Shown: positions 36,479 to 44,796 of the stretch, one piece after another
Numbering within the stretch: the stretch's first letter is position 1
Layout: the number at the start of each line of letters is the position of its first letter
Origin: Streptomyces sp. MUM 2J
GTDB lineage: Bacteria; Actinomycetota; Actinomycetes; Streptomycetales; Streptomycetaceae
Reading direction: 5' to 3'
Length of the DNA: 64,000 nt
Assembly: GCF_022414535.1 (NCBI RefSeq)
Contig: NZ_JADWYM010000002.1
Location: 270,304-334,303 of the forward strand
The notes under the pieces: generated by a model
Database searches by the model: none
Told to the model about the DNA's origin: nothing
What the model saw: only the letters and a program-made list of their open reading frames with translations
Program-made: the position numbers and the translations under genes

Positions 36479-37590
36479 GCCGTCTCGCCCACGTGACCTC
36501 CGGGCCCTATGCCCCGCCCGCGCCCGCGCGCGAGCTGACCGTCGTCTCCGCCGACGGCGCGCGGCTGCACGTCGAGATGCACGGCCCCGTCGACGACCCG
36601 GCCGCTCCCGCGGTCGTCCTCGCGCACGGGTGGACCTGCTCGACCGCGTTCTGGGCGGCGCAGATTCGCCTGCTGGCGGCCGACCACCGGGTCATCGCCT
36701 ACGACCAGCGCGGCCACGGACGCAGCCCGGCGAGCCCCGCGTGCAGCACCCGGGCCCTCGCCGACGACCTGGAGGCCGTGCTCTCGGCCACGCTCGCGCC
36801 CGGCGAGAAGGCGGTGATCGCCGGCCATTCCATGGGCGGCATGACGGTGATGGCAGCCTCGGCGCGCCGGACGTTCCGCGAGCACGCGGCGGCGGTTCTG
36901 CTGTGCAGCACCGGCAGTTCGCGTCTGGTCGCGCAGTCCACCGTCGTACCGATCCGGGCCGGGCGGACGCGGACCTGGCTGACCCGGCGCGTCCTCGGTT
37001 CCCGCGCCCCCCTCGGACCCGTCACGCCACTCGCCCGGCGCGTCCTCAAGTACGGGACGATGGGCCCGGGTTCGGCCCCGCTCATGGTGGAGGCGTGCGC
37101 GCGGATCGTGCACGCCTGCCCGCGCACGGTCCGCCACGCCTGGTCGCAGGTGCTGGCGCGGCTCGATCTCGACCACGGGGTGAGGGAGTTGCGGGTGCCG
37201 GTGGCGGTCGTCGTCGGCACCGCGGACCGGCTCACGCCGCCCGTGCACGCCCGGGCTCTGGCCGCCGAGCTGCCCCGGTGCACCGGGCTGACCGAGCTGC
37301 CCGGGCTCGGTCACATGACGCCGGTGGAGGCGCCGGACGCGGTCGGCGAGGCGATCCGCGAGCTGGTCGCGACCCACCTGGTGGCCGCGCGTGCCACGGA
37401 CGTCCGGGACACCGCCGGGCATGCGCACACCGGCCCCGCGGACACCGGCCCCGCGGACACCGGCCCCGCGGACACCGGTCACGCGGGCGTGCGGGACGCA
37501 GCGCAGGACACGCACGCCCGGGACGCGGGCGGACGACAGGAAGCGGCCGGCGCGCAGGTCGCCGGCGCACCGATCGAGGAGGGCGCATGA
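36475..37590 (+). CDS. alpha/beta hydrolase
   Basis: A 371-aa serine hydrolase with nucleophile elbow GHSMGG (Ser119). The oxyanion segment is LAHGWTCSTAFW, and AYDQRGHGRSP and the C-terminal GLGHMTPVE (catalytic His) follow. After about residue 305 the tail is repetitive, with four copies of a five-residue unit TGPAD or close variants encoded by a 15-bp tandem repeat. The likely role is hydrolysing the ester made by the upstream monooxygenase. Its stop overlapped the SDR start before the IS110 insertion. Confidence 0.88.
   Translation: MSRLAHVTSGPYAPPAPARELTVVSADGARLHVEMHGPVDDPAAPAVVLAHGWTCSTAFWAAQIRLLAADHRVIAYDQRGHGRSPASPACSTRALADDLEAVLSATLAPGEKAVIAGHSMGGMTVMAASARRTFREHAAAVLLCSTGSSRLVAQSTVVPIRAGRTRTWLTRRVLGSRAPLGPVTPLARRVLKYGTMGPGSAPLMVEACARIVHACPRTVRHAWSQVLARLDLDHGVRELRVPVAVVVGTADRLTPPVHARALAAELPRCTGLTELPGLGHMTPVEAPDAVGEAIRELVATHLVAARATDVRDTAGHAHTGPADTGPADTGPADTGHAGVRDAAQDTHARDAGGRQEAAGAQVAGAPIEEGA
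37431..37485 (+). repeat. 15-bp in-frame tandem repeat in hydrolase tail
   Basis: Unit ACCGGCCCCGCGGAC repeated about 3.5 times, encoding TGPAD repeats. The copies are nearly identical, suggesting recent slippage expansion. Confidence 0.75.
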
Positions 37591-37607
37591 GTTTCCTGAG
37601 TCGACCT

Positions 37608-38831
37608 CTAGGCCGCCAGAGGCTCGTCGGCGGGTGTGTTGATCTTGCTGTTGGCTTGGTGGATGGCGGGGTCGTAGCAGGTGCCGTCGCGCCAGCAGGC
37701 CCACATCACGCGGAGCCAGGCGCGGGCCAGGATGCGGACGGCGTGTGGGTGCCGCTTCTTGCGGGCCCGGGCGTCGTTGTAGGTCCTGGCGGCCCAGTCG
37801 CTTCCGTGGCGGCTGTTGTCCGCGAAGGTGGTCAGCGCGACGCGTGCGCGACGGTTGGTCGCGAAGCGGAAGGAGACCGTGCGGGACTTGCCCGAGGCAC
37901 GGGTGACGGGGACGACACCGGCTTCGGCGATGAGCTGTTCGCAGGTCTGGGCGCGTTCCAGGATCGGGCCGATCTCGCCGATGACCTGTCCGAGGCTGAC
38001 CGTGCCGATGCGGGGCATGGTGGCGCACAGCGGTGCGTAGGGGTGGGTTCGGGTGGCTTCGGCGATGGTCTTGTCCAGGGTGCGGATGGTCGCGCGTATG
38101 CCCTGCACGAGCTGGACCTGGACACGTACCAGCTGCTCGACGACGGCGTCACTGAGGCGGGAGGCGGCCTTCGGGGCGGCGCGCAGGCGCTCTATGAGGA
38201 CGCTGCCGGGCTTCTTGCCGGGGTAGCCGCGGCGCTTGCACCAGGCCTGAAGCCGTCCGGCGGTGAGCTTCGCGGCGGAGGCCGGGGTGGGATGACGCTC
38301 CAGGAACGCGAGAGCGATGTCGCTGTCCGGGTCGGCGAAGACCGCCTTGCCGCCGGGCCAGTGCCCGTCCAGCAACGCGGCGAGCTGGTTGACGGCGGCG
38401 ATGCGGGCCTCGATGTGGTCTGCCCGCTGCCGGGTCAGCGCCTGCAGACCGGGAGTGGCCTGCTCGGTCGGCTCCAGGCGGGACAGCAGGTGGCCGTCGG
38501 TGCGCAGGCAGTCGGCGAGCTTCATGCTGTCGCCGGCGTCCGTCTTGGCCTTCGAGGCGCCCCAGCGCGCCCGCATGGCGTGGAAGGCATTGGGGTGCAC
38601 CGGTACGACCGGGTGGCCGGCGGCCAGAAGCCGGTCGACGGCCAGGCCCCGGGTGGTTTCGATGGCAACGGGCAGGTCGGCCGGGTCGCCGTGCCTGCGC
38701 AAGCGGGCCAGGGTCTTGGCGAACCCTTCCTCGGTGCGGGCCAGTTCCCACCGGTCGATGCGCTTGCCGAAGGGGTCCATGACGGTCACGTCATGGGTTT
38801 CGGTCGCCCAGTCCCATCCGATGAACACGTG
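37608..38831 (-). CDS. IS110 family transposase (DEDD plus Tnp20 domains)
   Basis: A 407-aa recombinase. The N-terminal RuvC-like DEDD domain has Asp6 (FIGWDWATE), Glu57 (VAIETTRG), Asp97 and Asp100 (KTDAGDSMKLAD). The C-terminal transposase_20 domain (about 260-380) contains MPRIGTVSLGQVIGEIG and ASGKSRTVSFRF, expected to supply the catalytic Ser. Intact. The frame is open to GTG 38966 (452 aa), but family proteins begin a few residues before the first Asp, so GTG 38831 is preferred. Related enzymes use a bridge RNA from the non-coding end. Confidence 0.9.
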   Translation of the reverse strand, partial: HVFIGWDWATETHDVTVMDPFGKRIDRWELARTEEGFAKTLARLRRHGDPADLPVAIETTRGLAVDRLLAAGHPVVPVHPNAFHAMRARWGASKAKTDAGDSMKLADCLRTDGHLLSRLEPTEQATPGLQALTRQRADHIEARIAAVNQLAALLDGHWPGGKAVFADPDSDIALAFLERHPTPASAAKLTAGRLQAWCKRRGYPGKKPGSVLIERLRAAPKAASRLSDAVVEQLVRVQVQLVQGIRATIRTLDKTIAEATRTHPYAPLCATMPRIGTVSLGQVIGEIGPILERAQTCEQLIAEAGVVPVTRASGKSRTVSFRFATNRRARVALTTFADNSRHGSDWAARTYNDARARKKRHPHAVRILARAWLRVMWACWRDGTCYDPAIHQANSKINTPADEPLAA

Positions 38832-38898
38832 CGTCGTACTCCACTGCCGTTCCAGGAGCACCTGCCCGGTGGTGAGGTCGTCTGCCGGGAGCTCACTA

Positions 38899-39048
38899 AT
38901 CGGCCCTCTGCGGGGCGTGTCCCTGAAGCCGATCAGACGGCCTCGGCCCGGCAGGGCTGGCGTCACTCATGCAGGCCGTCGAACGGCACGCAAGACAGGC
39001 CGTGCACCCGCCGGGACCGAGAGGTCACAACCCTACCCGTGAGGGCTG
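38899..39048 (-). ncRNA. candidate bridge RNA of the IS110 element
   Basis: Read along the minus strand the non-coding end has three successive stem-loops: 39048-39028 (CAGCCCT/AGGGTTG), 38980-38936 (GACGGCCT/AGGCCGTC) and 38933-38899 (ATCGGC/GCCGAT). This is the order 5' hairpin, target loop, donor loop known for IS621. The middle loop contains GCATGAG and CCCTGC, which match the two sides of the real insertion site. No promoter or expression evidence. Confidence 0.45.
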
Positions 39049-39067
39049 CAGAAGGGATGGTCCTCTA

Positions 39068-39970
39068 ATGAGCAGGGTCAGCCTGGAGGGACAGGTCGCG
39101 GTCGTCACCGGCGCGGCGCGGGGCGTCGGCGAGCTGCTCGCCCGCAAGCTCTCCGCGCGCGGCGCGACGGTCGCCCTGGTCGGCCTGGAGCCGGACGCCC
39201 TCAAGCAGGTCGCCGAGCGGCTGCACGGCGAGAGCGGCCACTGGCACGCGGACGTCACCGACCACGAGGCGATGACGCGGGTGGCGCAGGAGGTCAAGGA
39301 GCGGTTCGGGAAGGTCGACGTCGTCGTCGCCAACGCCGGTGTCGCCAGCGGTGGGCCCTTCGTCGACTCCGACCCGCGGGCCTGGCGACGGGTGATCGAG
39401 GTCAACCTCGTCGGGTCGGCGGTGACGGCCCGCGCGTTCCTGCCGGTGCTGATGGAGAGCCGCGGTTACCTGCTGCAGATCGCCTCCCTCGCCGCGATCA
39501 CGCCGGCGCCGATGATGACCGCGTACTGCGCGTCCAAGTCGGGCGTGGAGGCGTACGCGCACAGTCTGCGCGCCGAGGTCGGTCACAGGGGCGTGCGGGT
39601 CGGCGTCGGCTACCTGTCGTGGACCGACACCGACATGGTGCGTGGGGCCGACCAGGACGACGTCATGCGGGAACTCCGGCAGCGACTGCCGTGGCCGTCG
39701 AACAAGACGTACCCGCTGGGACCCGCGGTCGACCGGATCGTCGCCGGGATCGAGCGGCGGTCCAGCCATGTCTACGGCCAGTGGTGGCTGCGCGGGATGC
39801 AGGGCGTGCGCGGGTACCTGCCGGGGCTCATCGGCACCGTCGGGCAGCGTGAGATGCGGCGCTTCGCGGACCGGTTGGAGGGCATGCGGACCGGGCTGGT
39901 GGGCGCGGGCGGAGCTGCCGACGAGCGGGAGCGGACCCCGGCCGCGGGGGCTGCTACGGAGCGTGAGTGA
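39068..39970 (+). CDS. short-chain dehydrogenase/reductase
   Basis: A 300-aa classical SDR: cofactor motif TGAARGVG (14-21), NAG at 89-91, catalytic Ser140, Tyr153 and Lys157 (YCASK). The C-terminal extension (about 235-300), with VYGQWWLRGMQGVRGYLPGLIG, resembles SDRs of mymA-type operons. Before the IS110 insertion its ATG overlapped the hydrolase stop. The IS end now provides GAAGG about 12 nt upstream, so translation may continue. Likely oxidises or reduces the alcohol/ketone handled by the monooxygenase pathway. Confidence 0.88.
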   Translation: MSRVSLEGQVAVVTGAARGVGELLARKLSARGATVALVGLEPDALKQVAERLHGESGHWHADVTDHEAMTRVAQEVKERFGKVDVVVANAGVASGGPFVDSDPRAWRRVIEVNLVGSAVTARAFLPVLMESRGYLLQIASLAAITPAPMMTAYCASKSGVEAYAHSLRAEVGHRGVRVGVGYLSWTDTDMVRGADQDDVMRELRQRLPWPSNKTYPLGPAVDRIVAGIERRSSHVYGQWWLRGMQGVRGYLPGLIGTVGQREMRRFADRLEGMRTGLVGAGGAADERERTPAAGAATERE

Positions 39971-40078
39971 TCGACATGCGGTGCGTCACCCCCCGTGTGA
40001 GTCTGGTCGAGGCCCCACCGCCGCCGGAATCCGGCCGGTCGGAGGCCGTCCCCCTCACCCACACAGGAGTGAACCCAC

Positions 40079-40270
40079 ATGGGCATGAAGGACAAGTTCC
40101 AGGACCAGGCCGAGCAGTGGCAGCAGCAGGCCAAGGACAAGCTCGGCGAGAGCCGTGAGAAGTCCGGCCGACGCAGCCCGCAGCGCCAGCAGCCCGAGCG
40201 TGGCCGCCACGAGACGGAGGACGCGGACCGGGAGATGCAGGAGCAGTTCGACCAGGACTACGACGCGTAG
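40079..40270 (+). CDS. small hydrophilic protein
   Basis: 63 aa, very hydrophilic and rich in Gln, Glu, Asp, Lys and Arg, with no hydrophobic core (MKDKFQDQAEQWQQQAKDKL then a GRRSPQRQQ stretch). Probably disordered or a single helix. The start of the helix recalls CsbD-type stress proteins, but similarity is weak. ACAGGAG lies upstream of ATG 40079. A strong terminator follows. Confidence 0.75.
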   Translation: MGMKDKFQDQAEQWQQQAKDKLGESREKSGRRSPQRQQPERGRHETEDADREMQEQFDQDYDA

Positions 40271-40298
40271 CCGCTGCGCTCGGCCTGTTCCGCACGCC

Positions 40299-40332
40299 GT
40301 GGGGCGCCCCCTTCTCCTCGGGGGCGCCCCAC
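40299..40332. terminator. bidirectional terminator between small protein and tricorn genes
   Basis: GTGGGGCGCCCCC at 40299-40311 pairs perfectly with 40320-40332 over an 8-nt loop. It lies 28 bp past the small-protein stop and about 110 bp past the tricorn stop on the other strand. Confidence 0.8.
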
Positions 40333-40442
40333 GCCGTGTGCCGCGCGTGGTGCCGTCGCCGGAGCCGCCGGGGGCGTCCGCGCCGCCCGGCCGCCCGCGT
40401 CCCCGGGGCGTTCCATCACCACCCCGCGGACCGCCGTGAGTC

Positions 40443-43400
40443 TCAACTGCTGCGTGGTGGCAGCTTCGGGCGGGACCTGTCGGGTACGTCCCGGTAGTCC
40501 GGCGGTGTGGCCGGCGGGTTGGACTCCAGCAGTTCCAGGGCGAGTCGGACGGCGTCGCCGAGCTGGGCGTGGCGGCCCTCGGCCCAGTCGAGGGGGGTGC
40601 GCAGTGCCTCGACGTCGGGGCTGACGCCCAGGTTCTCCACCGACCAGCCGTAGGCGTCGAACCATGCCGCGTTCATCGGCACGGTGATCACCGAGCCGTC
40701 GCCGAGACGGTGGCGGCCGGTCATGCCGACGACGCCGCCCCAGGTCCGCTGCCCGACCACGGGCCCCAGTCCCAGCAGCTTGAACGCCGCGATGATCATG
40801 TCGCCGTCGGAGGACGTCGACTCGTCGCACAGGGCCACGACCGGACCGCGCGGTGCGTTGGAGGCGTACGAAACGGGCTGGGCGTTCCTCGTCAGGTCCC
40901 AGCCGATGATCGTGCGGGTGAGTTTCTCGACGACCAGCTCGCTGATGTGGCCGCCGGCGTTGCCGCGGACGTCCACGATGAGCGCGGGCCGGGACACCTC
41001 CATGCGCAGGTCCCGGTTGAACTGCGCCCAGCCGGAGCCGCCCATGTCGGGGATGTGGAGGTAGCCGCACCGGCCGTCGCTCAACTGCCGTACGACGCCG
41101 CGGCGTTTGGCGACCCAGTCCTGGTAGCGCAGCGGGCGTTCGTCGGCGAGGGGGACGACCGCGACGCGGCGGGCACGGCCGGCGACCCCTTCCGCCGGGG
41201 TGAACGTCAGCTCCACCGTGGTGCCCCCCGACCCCGCCAGCAGTGGGTACGGTCCGGTGGCCCGGTCCACCGGGCGCCCGTCGACGTGGGTGAGGACGGC
41301 GCCCTCGCGGATGCCCGTGCCGGCCAGCGGTGAGCGGGCCCTGGAGTCGGAGGAGTCGCCCGGCAGGATCCGCTTCACCGTCCACCCGGCCTCCCGGCGG
41401 GCGAAGTTGGCGCCGAGGAGGCCCTGCAGACGCTGGTAGTGCGCCGGGCCCTCGTTGCGGCGGGCGGCGGAGACGTAGGCGTGGGAGGTGCCCAACTCGC
41501 CGAGCACCTCGCGCAGCAGGTCGGCGAACTCGTCGGGAGAGGCGACCCGTTCGAGCAGCGGCCGGTACTGCGCGAGCACGGCGTCCCAGTCGACGCCGCT
41601 CATCCCCGGGTCCCAGAAGTAGGCGCGGACGAGCCGGCCGGCCTCCTCGTAGGACTGGCGCCACTCGGCGGGCGGATCGGCCTCGTGGAGGATGCGGCGC
41701 AGGTCGATCCAGGTGGTGGTGTCGCCCTCGCCGGACTCGGTGGCGGGCACGGCCCGCAGATCGCCCTCGTCCATGACGACCAGACGGCTGCCGTCGCCGC
41801 TGACGGCGAACCAGTCCAGGTGGCCGACGAGTTCGGACTTCTTCGCCCGGGTCGGGTTGAAGTGCTCCAGCGTCGGCCGTTCGCTGGGGTCGCCGGGGTT
41901 GGCGAACGTCTCGCCCAGCGCGCCGGAGATGGGCCAGCGCAGCCAGACCAGTCCGCCGCCCGCCACCGGGCGCAGCCCCGAGTACTTGGAGGCCGCGACC
42001 GGGAAGGGCGTCACCCTGCTCTCCAGGCCCGCCACCTCCACCGTCACCGCGCTTCCGTCGCCGGTCCCCTCGTCCTCCACCGGGTCCAGGCCTCCGGCGG
42101 CCGGCCTGCCCTCGGGGTTCAGTGCGAACGGGGAGGGCGTGGCGGAGGACAGGGGGACGAGGTAGGGGCGGCAGCCCAGCGGGAAGGACAGGTCGCCGGT
42201 GTGGACGTCGTAGACGGGGTCGAAGCCGCGCCAGGACAGGAAGGCGAGGTAGCGGCCGTCGCGGGTGAAGACCGGGTTCTCGTCCTCGAAACGGCCGTTG
42301 GTCACGTCGACGATCAGGCGGTCCTTCATCCGGGCCAGCCTGATCTGCCGCAGCGACCGCCCGACGCCCGGGTGCGACCAGGTCAGCCAGCAGCAGTCCG
42401 GGGCGAAGGCCAGGTCGCGCACGGGACCGTTGCCGGACCGGACCAGCTCGGTGACCTCGCCGTTGGAGTCCTCGGTGACGTCCAGGAGCAGCAGCCGCCC
42501 GTCGTGCGCGGCGACGGCGACCCGTTCGCCCGTGGGGTCGGACACCATCTCCAGCACGCGGCCCAGTTCGCCGGAGGCCAGGCGGCGCGGCGCGCGGTCG
42601 CCGGTGGCACGGGGCAGGTAGGCGATCTCGACCGCGTCCTCGCCGTCGGCGTCGGTGACGTAGGCGACCTGCCCGGTCGAGCCCAGCATCTCCGGCAGCC
42701 GCACCCGCACCCCGGGGGTGTCGGTGAGGGTGCGGGCGGGACCGTCGCGATGGGTGAGCCAGTACAGGCTGCCGCGGACGACGACGGCACTGGCCCGGCC
42801 CGTCTCGTCGACGGAGAGACCGTCCACGTGCTGGGACGCCGGGACCTGGTAGCGGCGGCGCCCGGCGCGCGGCCCGGACAGCCGCACGTCCAGGCGGCGT
42901 GGCAGCGCGTCCGGTGACAGGTCGTCCACCAGCCACAGGTCGCCCGCGCACTGGTACACCACGCGGGTGCCGTCGCTGGCGGCGTGCCGGGCGTAGAAGG
43001 CGTCGTGGTCGGTGTGGCGGCGCAGGTCGGAGCCGTCATGGGCGCAGGAGTAGAGGTTGCCGACGCCCTCGTGGTCGGAGAGGAAGGCGATCCGGCCGCC
43101 GACGAACATGGGGGAGTGGAGATGGCCGCCGAGGTCCGGCAGCAGCCGCTCGCCGTGCAGCCACAGGCGTCCCGTGGCGCCGCCCCGGTACCGCTTCCAG
43201 GCGGCCGGCTCGTGCGGTGGGGTGCCGGTGAGCAGCAGGGTCCTGCGCTCGCCGTCGAGGTCGGCCACCTGGATGTCGGAGACGGGGCCCCAGGGGAGCT
43301 TGCGGCCCGGGTCGTCCTCGGTGGCGACCTTGTAGGCCCAGGTGAAGTGCGGGAAGGGCTCGCCGTGCGAGGCGACGGCGAGGATGTCGCCGTCCGGGGT

Positions 43401-43679
43401 CCAGCCGCGCACCTGGGTGTCGGCGCTGCCCCAGTGCGTCAGCCGCAGGCTCTCCCCGCCGTCCGTTCCGACCAGGTGGATCTCGGGCGCCAGACTGCGC
43501 CACGAGGTGTACGCGATGCTGCGGCCGTCGGGCGAGAAACGCGGGTGCCCGGTCTTCGTCCGGTCGACGGTGAGCCGCCAGGCGCGGTCCGGACCGTCGA
43601 GGGGGGCCAGCCAGAGGTCGTCCTCGGCCACGAAGCACAGCAGATCACCGTGGAGGTGGGGCAGGCGCAGATAGCTCAC
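40443..43679 (-). CDS. tricorn protease (S41 peptidase with beta-propellers)
   Basis: A 1,078-aa cytoplasmic peptidase that trims proteasome products. Beta-propeller repeats fill about 1-650. A C1 helical region follows, then a PDZ domain (about 745-840) and the S41 tail-specific protease core. The catalytic set is visible as GTSHAYV (His), DESTSSDGDM (Ser) and VENLGVSPD (Glu). GTG 43679 starts the conserved YLRLPHLHGD; the frame is open to 44069 across the TetR promoter, so the longer form is unlikely. Divergent from tetR-mmpL. Confidence 0.92.
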   Translation of the reverse strand: MSYLRLPHLHGDLLCFVAEDDLWLAPLDGPDRAWRLTVDRTKTGHPRFSPDGRSIAYTSWRSLAPEIHLVGTDGGESLRLTHWGSADTQVRGWTPDGDILAVASHGEPFPHFTWAYKVATEDDPGRKLPWGPVSDIQVADLDGERRTLLLTGTPPHEPAAWKRYRGGATGRLWLHGERLLPDLGGHLHSPMFVGGRIAFLSDHEGVGNLYSCAHDGSDLRRHTDHDAFYARHAASDGTRVVYQCAGDLWLVDDLSPDALPRRLDVRLSGPRAGRRRYQVPASQHVDGLSVDETGRASAVVVRGSLYWLTHRDGPARTLTDTPGVRVRLPEMLGSTGQVAYVTDADGEDAVEIAYLPRATGDRAPRRLASGELGRVLEMVSDPTGERVAVAAHDGRLLLLDVTEDSNGEVTELVRSGNGPVRDLAFAPDCCWLTWSHPGVGRSLRQIRLARMKDRLIVDVTNGRFEDENPVFTRDGRYLAFLSWRGFDPVYDVHTGDLSFPLGCRPYLVPLSSATPSPFALNPEGRPAAGGLDPVEDEGTGDGSAVTVEVAGLESRVTPFPVAASKYSGLRPVAGGGLVWLRWPISGALGETFANPGDPSERPTLEHFNPTRAKKSELVGHLDWFAVSGDGSRLVVMDEGDLRAVPATESGEGDTTTWIDLRRILHEADPPAEWRQSYEEAGRLVRAYFWDPGMSGVDWDAVLAQYRPLLERVASPDEFADLLREVLGELGTSHAYVSAARRNEGPAHYQRLQGLLGANFARREAGWTVKRILPGDSSDSRARSPLAGTGIREGAVLTHVDGRPVDRATGPYPLLAGSGGTTVELTFTPAEGVAGRARRVAVVPLADERPLRYQDWVAKRRGVVRQLSDGRCGYLHIPDMGGSGWAQFNRDLRMEVSRPALIVDVRGNAGGHISELVVEKLTRTIIGWDLTRNAQPVSYASNAPRGPVVALCDESTSSDGDMIIAAFKLLGLGPVVGQRTWGGVVGMTGRHRLGDGSVITVPMNAAWFDAYGWSVENLGVSPDVEALRTPLDWAEGRHAQLGDAVRLALELLESNPPATPPDYRDVPDRSRPKLPPRSS

Positions 43680-44031
43680 CTCCCCATGCTTTTCCGGGGG
43701 AGGGGCGGCAGCAACTCGTGACCGCCGGGATTCCCCCCCGCCCGCGAACGCACCCGCCCGGCGCCGGGTCCGGCCGGCTGCTCCCGGTCCCGACGGGTCC
43801 TCGGTGCCGTTGCCGGCGCCCTGGCGCGGGCCGCGGTGCGCCGGACCGGGGGCGGTGCGGCCGCCGCCTCCGGCGCGCGGCTCGTTTATGCGGATCCGAC
43901 AGTCGTGACCCAAGACACGTACGAAACCGTTTCGTTTCGAAAAGACGCTGCGGTACATTCGTGGAGTACCCAGTGGAGTACGAAACCGTGTCGTTCGAAG
44001 CGGCACCACCGGAGCGGAAAGGGTGAGTGGC
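43680..44031. other. divergent intergenic region tricorn/TetR
   Basis: About 350 bp. The tricorn side is GC-rich. The TetR side (43915-44000) is relatively AT-rich and holds the two operators and promoter listed separately. Confidence 0.6.
43919..43995 (+). promoter_or_regulatory. paired TetR operators and promoter of tetR-mmpL
   Basis: GTACGAAACCGTTTCGTT (43919-43936) and GTACGAAACCGTGTCGTT (43978-43995) differ at one base. The core ACGAAA-CCG-TTTCGT is a dyad. A possible promoter TTCGTT-N17-TACATT (43931-43959) lies between, so one site overlaps the -35 and the other lies past the start site. Confidence 0.75.
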
Positions 44032-44634
44032 ATGACCGAGGTCACGACCGCGCGTCGCAGCCGGATCACACCCGAGCGCCAGGCCGAGCTGTACGAGGCC
44101 GTGCTCGACCTGCTCCGGGAAGTCGGCTACGACGCCCTCACCATGGACGCCGTGGCCGCCCGCACCCGGTCCAGCAAGGCGACGCTCTACCGCCAGTGGG
44201 GCGGCAAGGCCGAGCTGGTCGCGAAGGCGGTGCGGCACAACAAGCCGGGCGGCGCGGCCGGCGCGGTCGACACCGGGTCCCTCCGCGGGGATCTGCAGGC
44301 GCTCACCCTGCGGTCGGACGACTGCGAGATGGCGCAGAACTCCGCCCTGCTACGGGCCCTGGCCATGGCGGTCCACAGCAACCCGGACCTGCTGCAGGCC
44401 TTCCGGGAGCACCTGATCGAACCGGAGACGGCGGAGTTCCGCAGCATGCTGCAACGCGCCGTCGACCGGGGCGAGGTGCGCCCGGACAACCCGGCGATGG
44501 CGTACATCGTGCACATGATGGTCGGCGCCTTCGCCGCCCGCACCCTGATCGACGAGCAGCCGCCCACCCAGGCGTTCCTGCTGTCGTACATCGACGCCGT
44601 GGTCCTCCCCGCCCTCGGCGCCTCCACCTCCTGA
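44032..44634 (+). CDS. TetR family transcriptional regulator
   Basis: A 200-aa repressor. The helix-turn-helix lies at about 30-65 (LTMDAVAARTRSSKATLYRQWGGKAEL) and a C-terminal TetR_C domain ends with AFLLSYIDAVVLPAL. ATG 44032 has AAAGGG 8 nt upstream; GTG 44023 is an alternative. It lies 162 bp before the MMPL gene on the same strand, and the near-identical operators at 43919 and 43978 suggest autoregulation. It probably represses the exporter. Confidence 0.9.
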   Translation: MTEVTTARRSRITPERQAELYEAVLDLLREVGYDALTMDAVAARTRSSKATLYRQWGGKAELVAKAVRHNKPGGAAGAVDTGSLRGDLQALTLRSDDCEMAQNSALLRALAMAVHSNPDLLQAFREHLIEPETAEFRSMLQRAVDRGEVRPDNPAMAYIVHMMVGAFAARTLIDEQPPTQAFLLSYIDAVVLPALGASTS

Positions 44635-44796
44635 CACGTCACCCCTGACACGTCGACGGCGGCACGTCGCCGCCACCGACGCGTCACGCTCCGACCTGTC
44701 CCCGAGCGAGCCCTCCACCTGACGCCACCGCTCACGTCGTCGGGCCGATCACCCCTGCCCTGAACACCCCCACGACCTGACCGGGAGTACGCCCTC

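Larger units (their letters stand above)
37592..39067 (-). mobile_element. IS110-family insertion sequence
   Basis: A 1,476-bp element between two copies of ATGAG (37587-37591 and 39068-39072). The transposase reads on the minus strand. The non-coding end before the transposase is long (about 236 nt, 38832-39067) and the other end is 16 nt, as in IS110-group elements. There are no terminal inverted repeats, which also fits the family. It lies exactly at the joint between hydrolase and SDR genes. Ends are inferred from gene reconstruction, so they could slide within the 5-bp repeat. Confidence 0.8.

Noticed and set aside
37592..39067. Terminal inverted repeats of the insertion sequence
   Set aside because: The ends do not pair; only a short CCTCTA recurs near both ends in direct orientation. 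This fits IS110, so no inverted-repeat feature is claimed.
40258..42951. Second minus-strand frame inside the tricorn gene
   Set aside because: Arg/Gly/Pro-rich shadow of the tricorn coding frame; no independent features.
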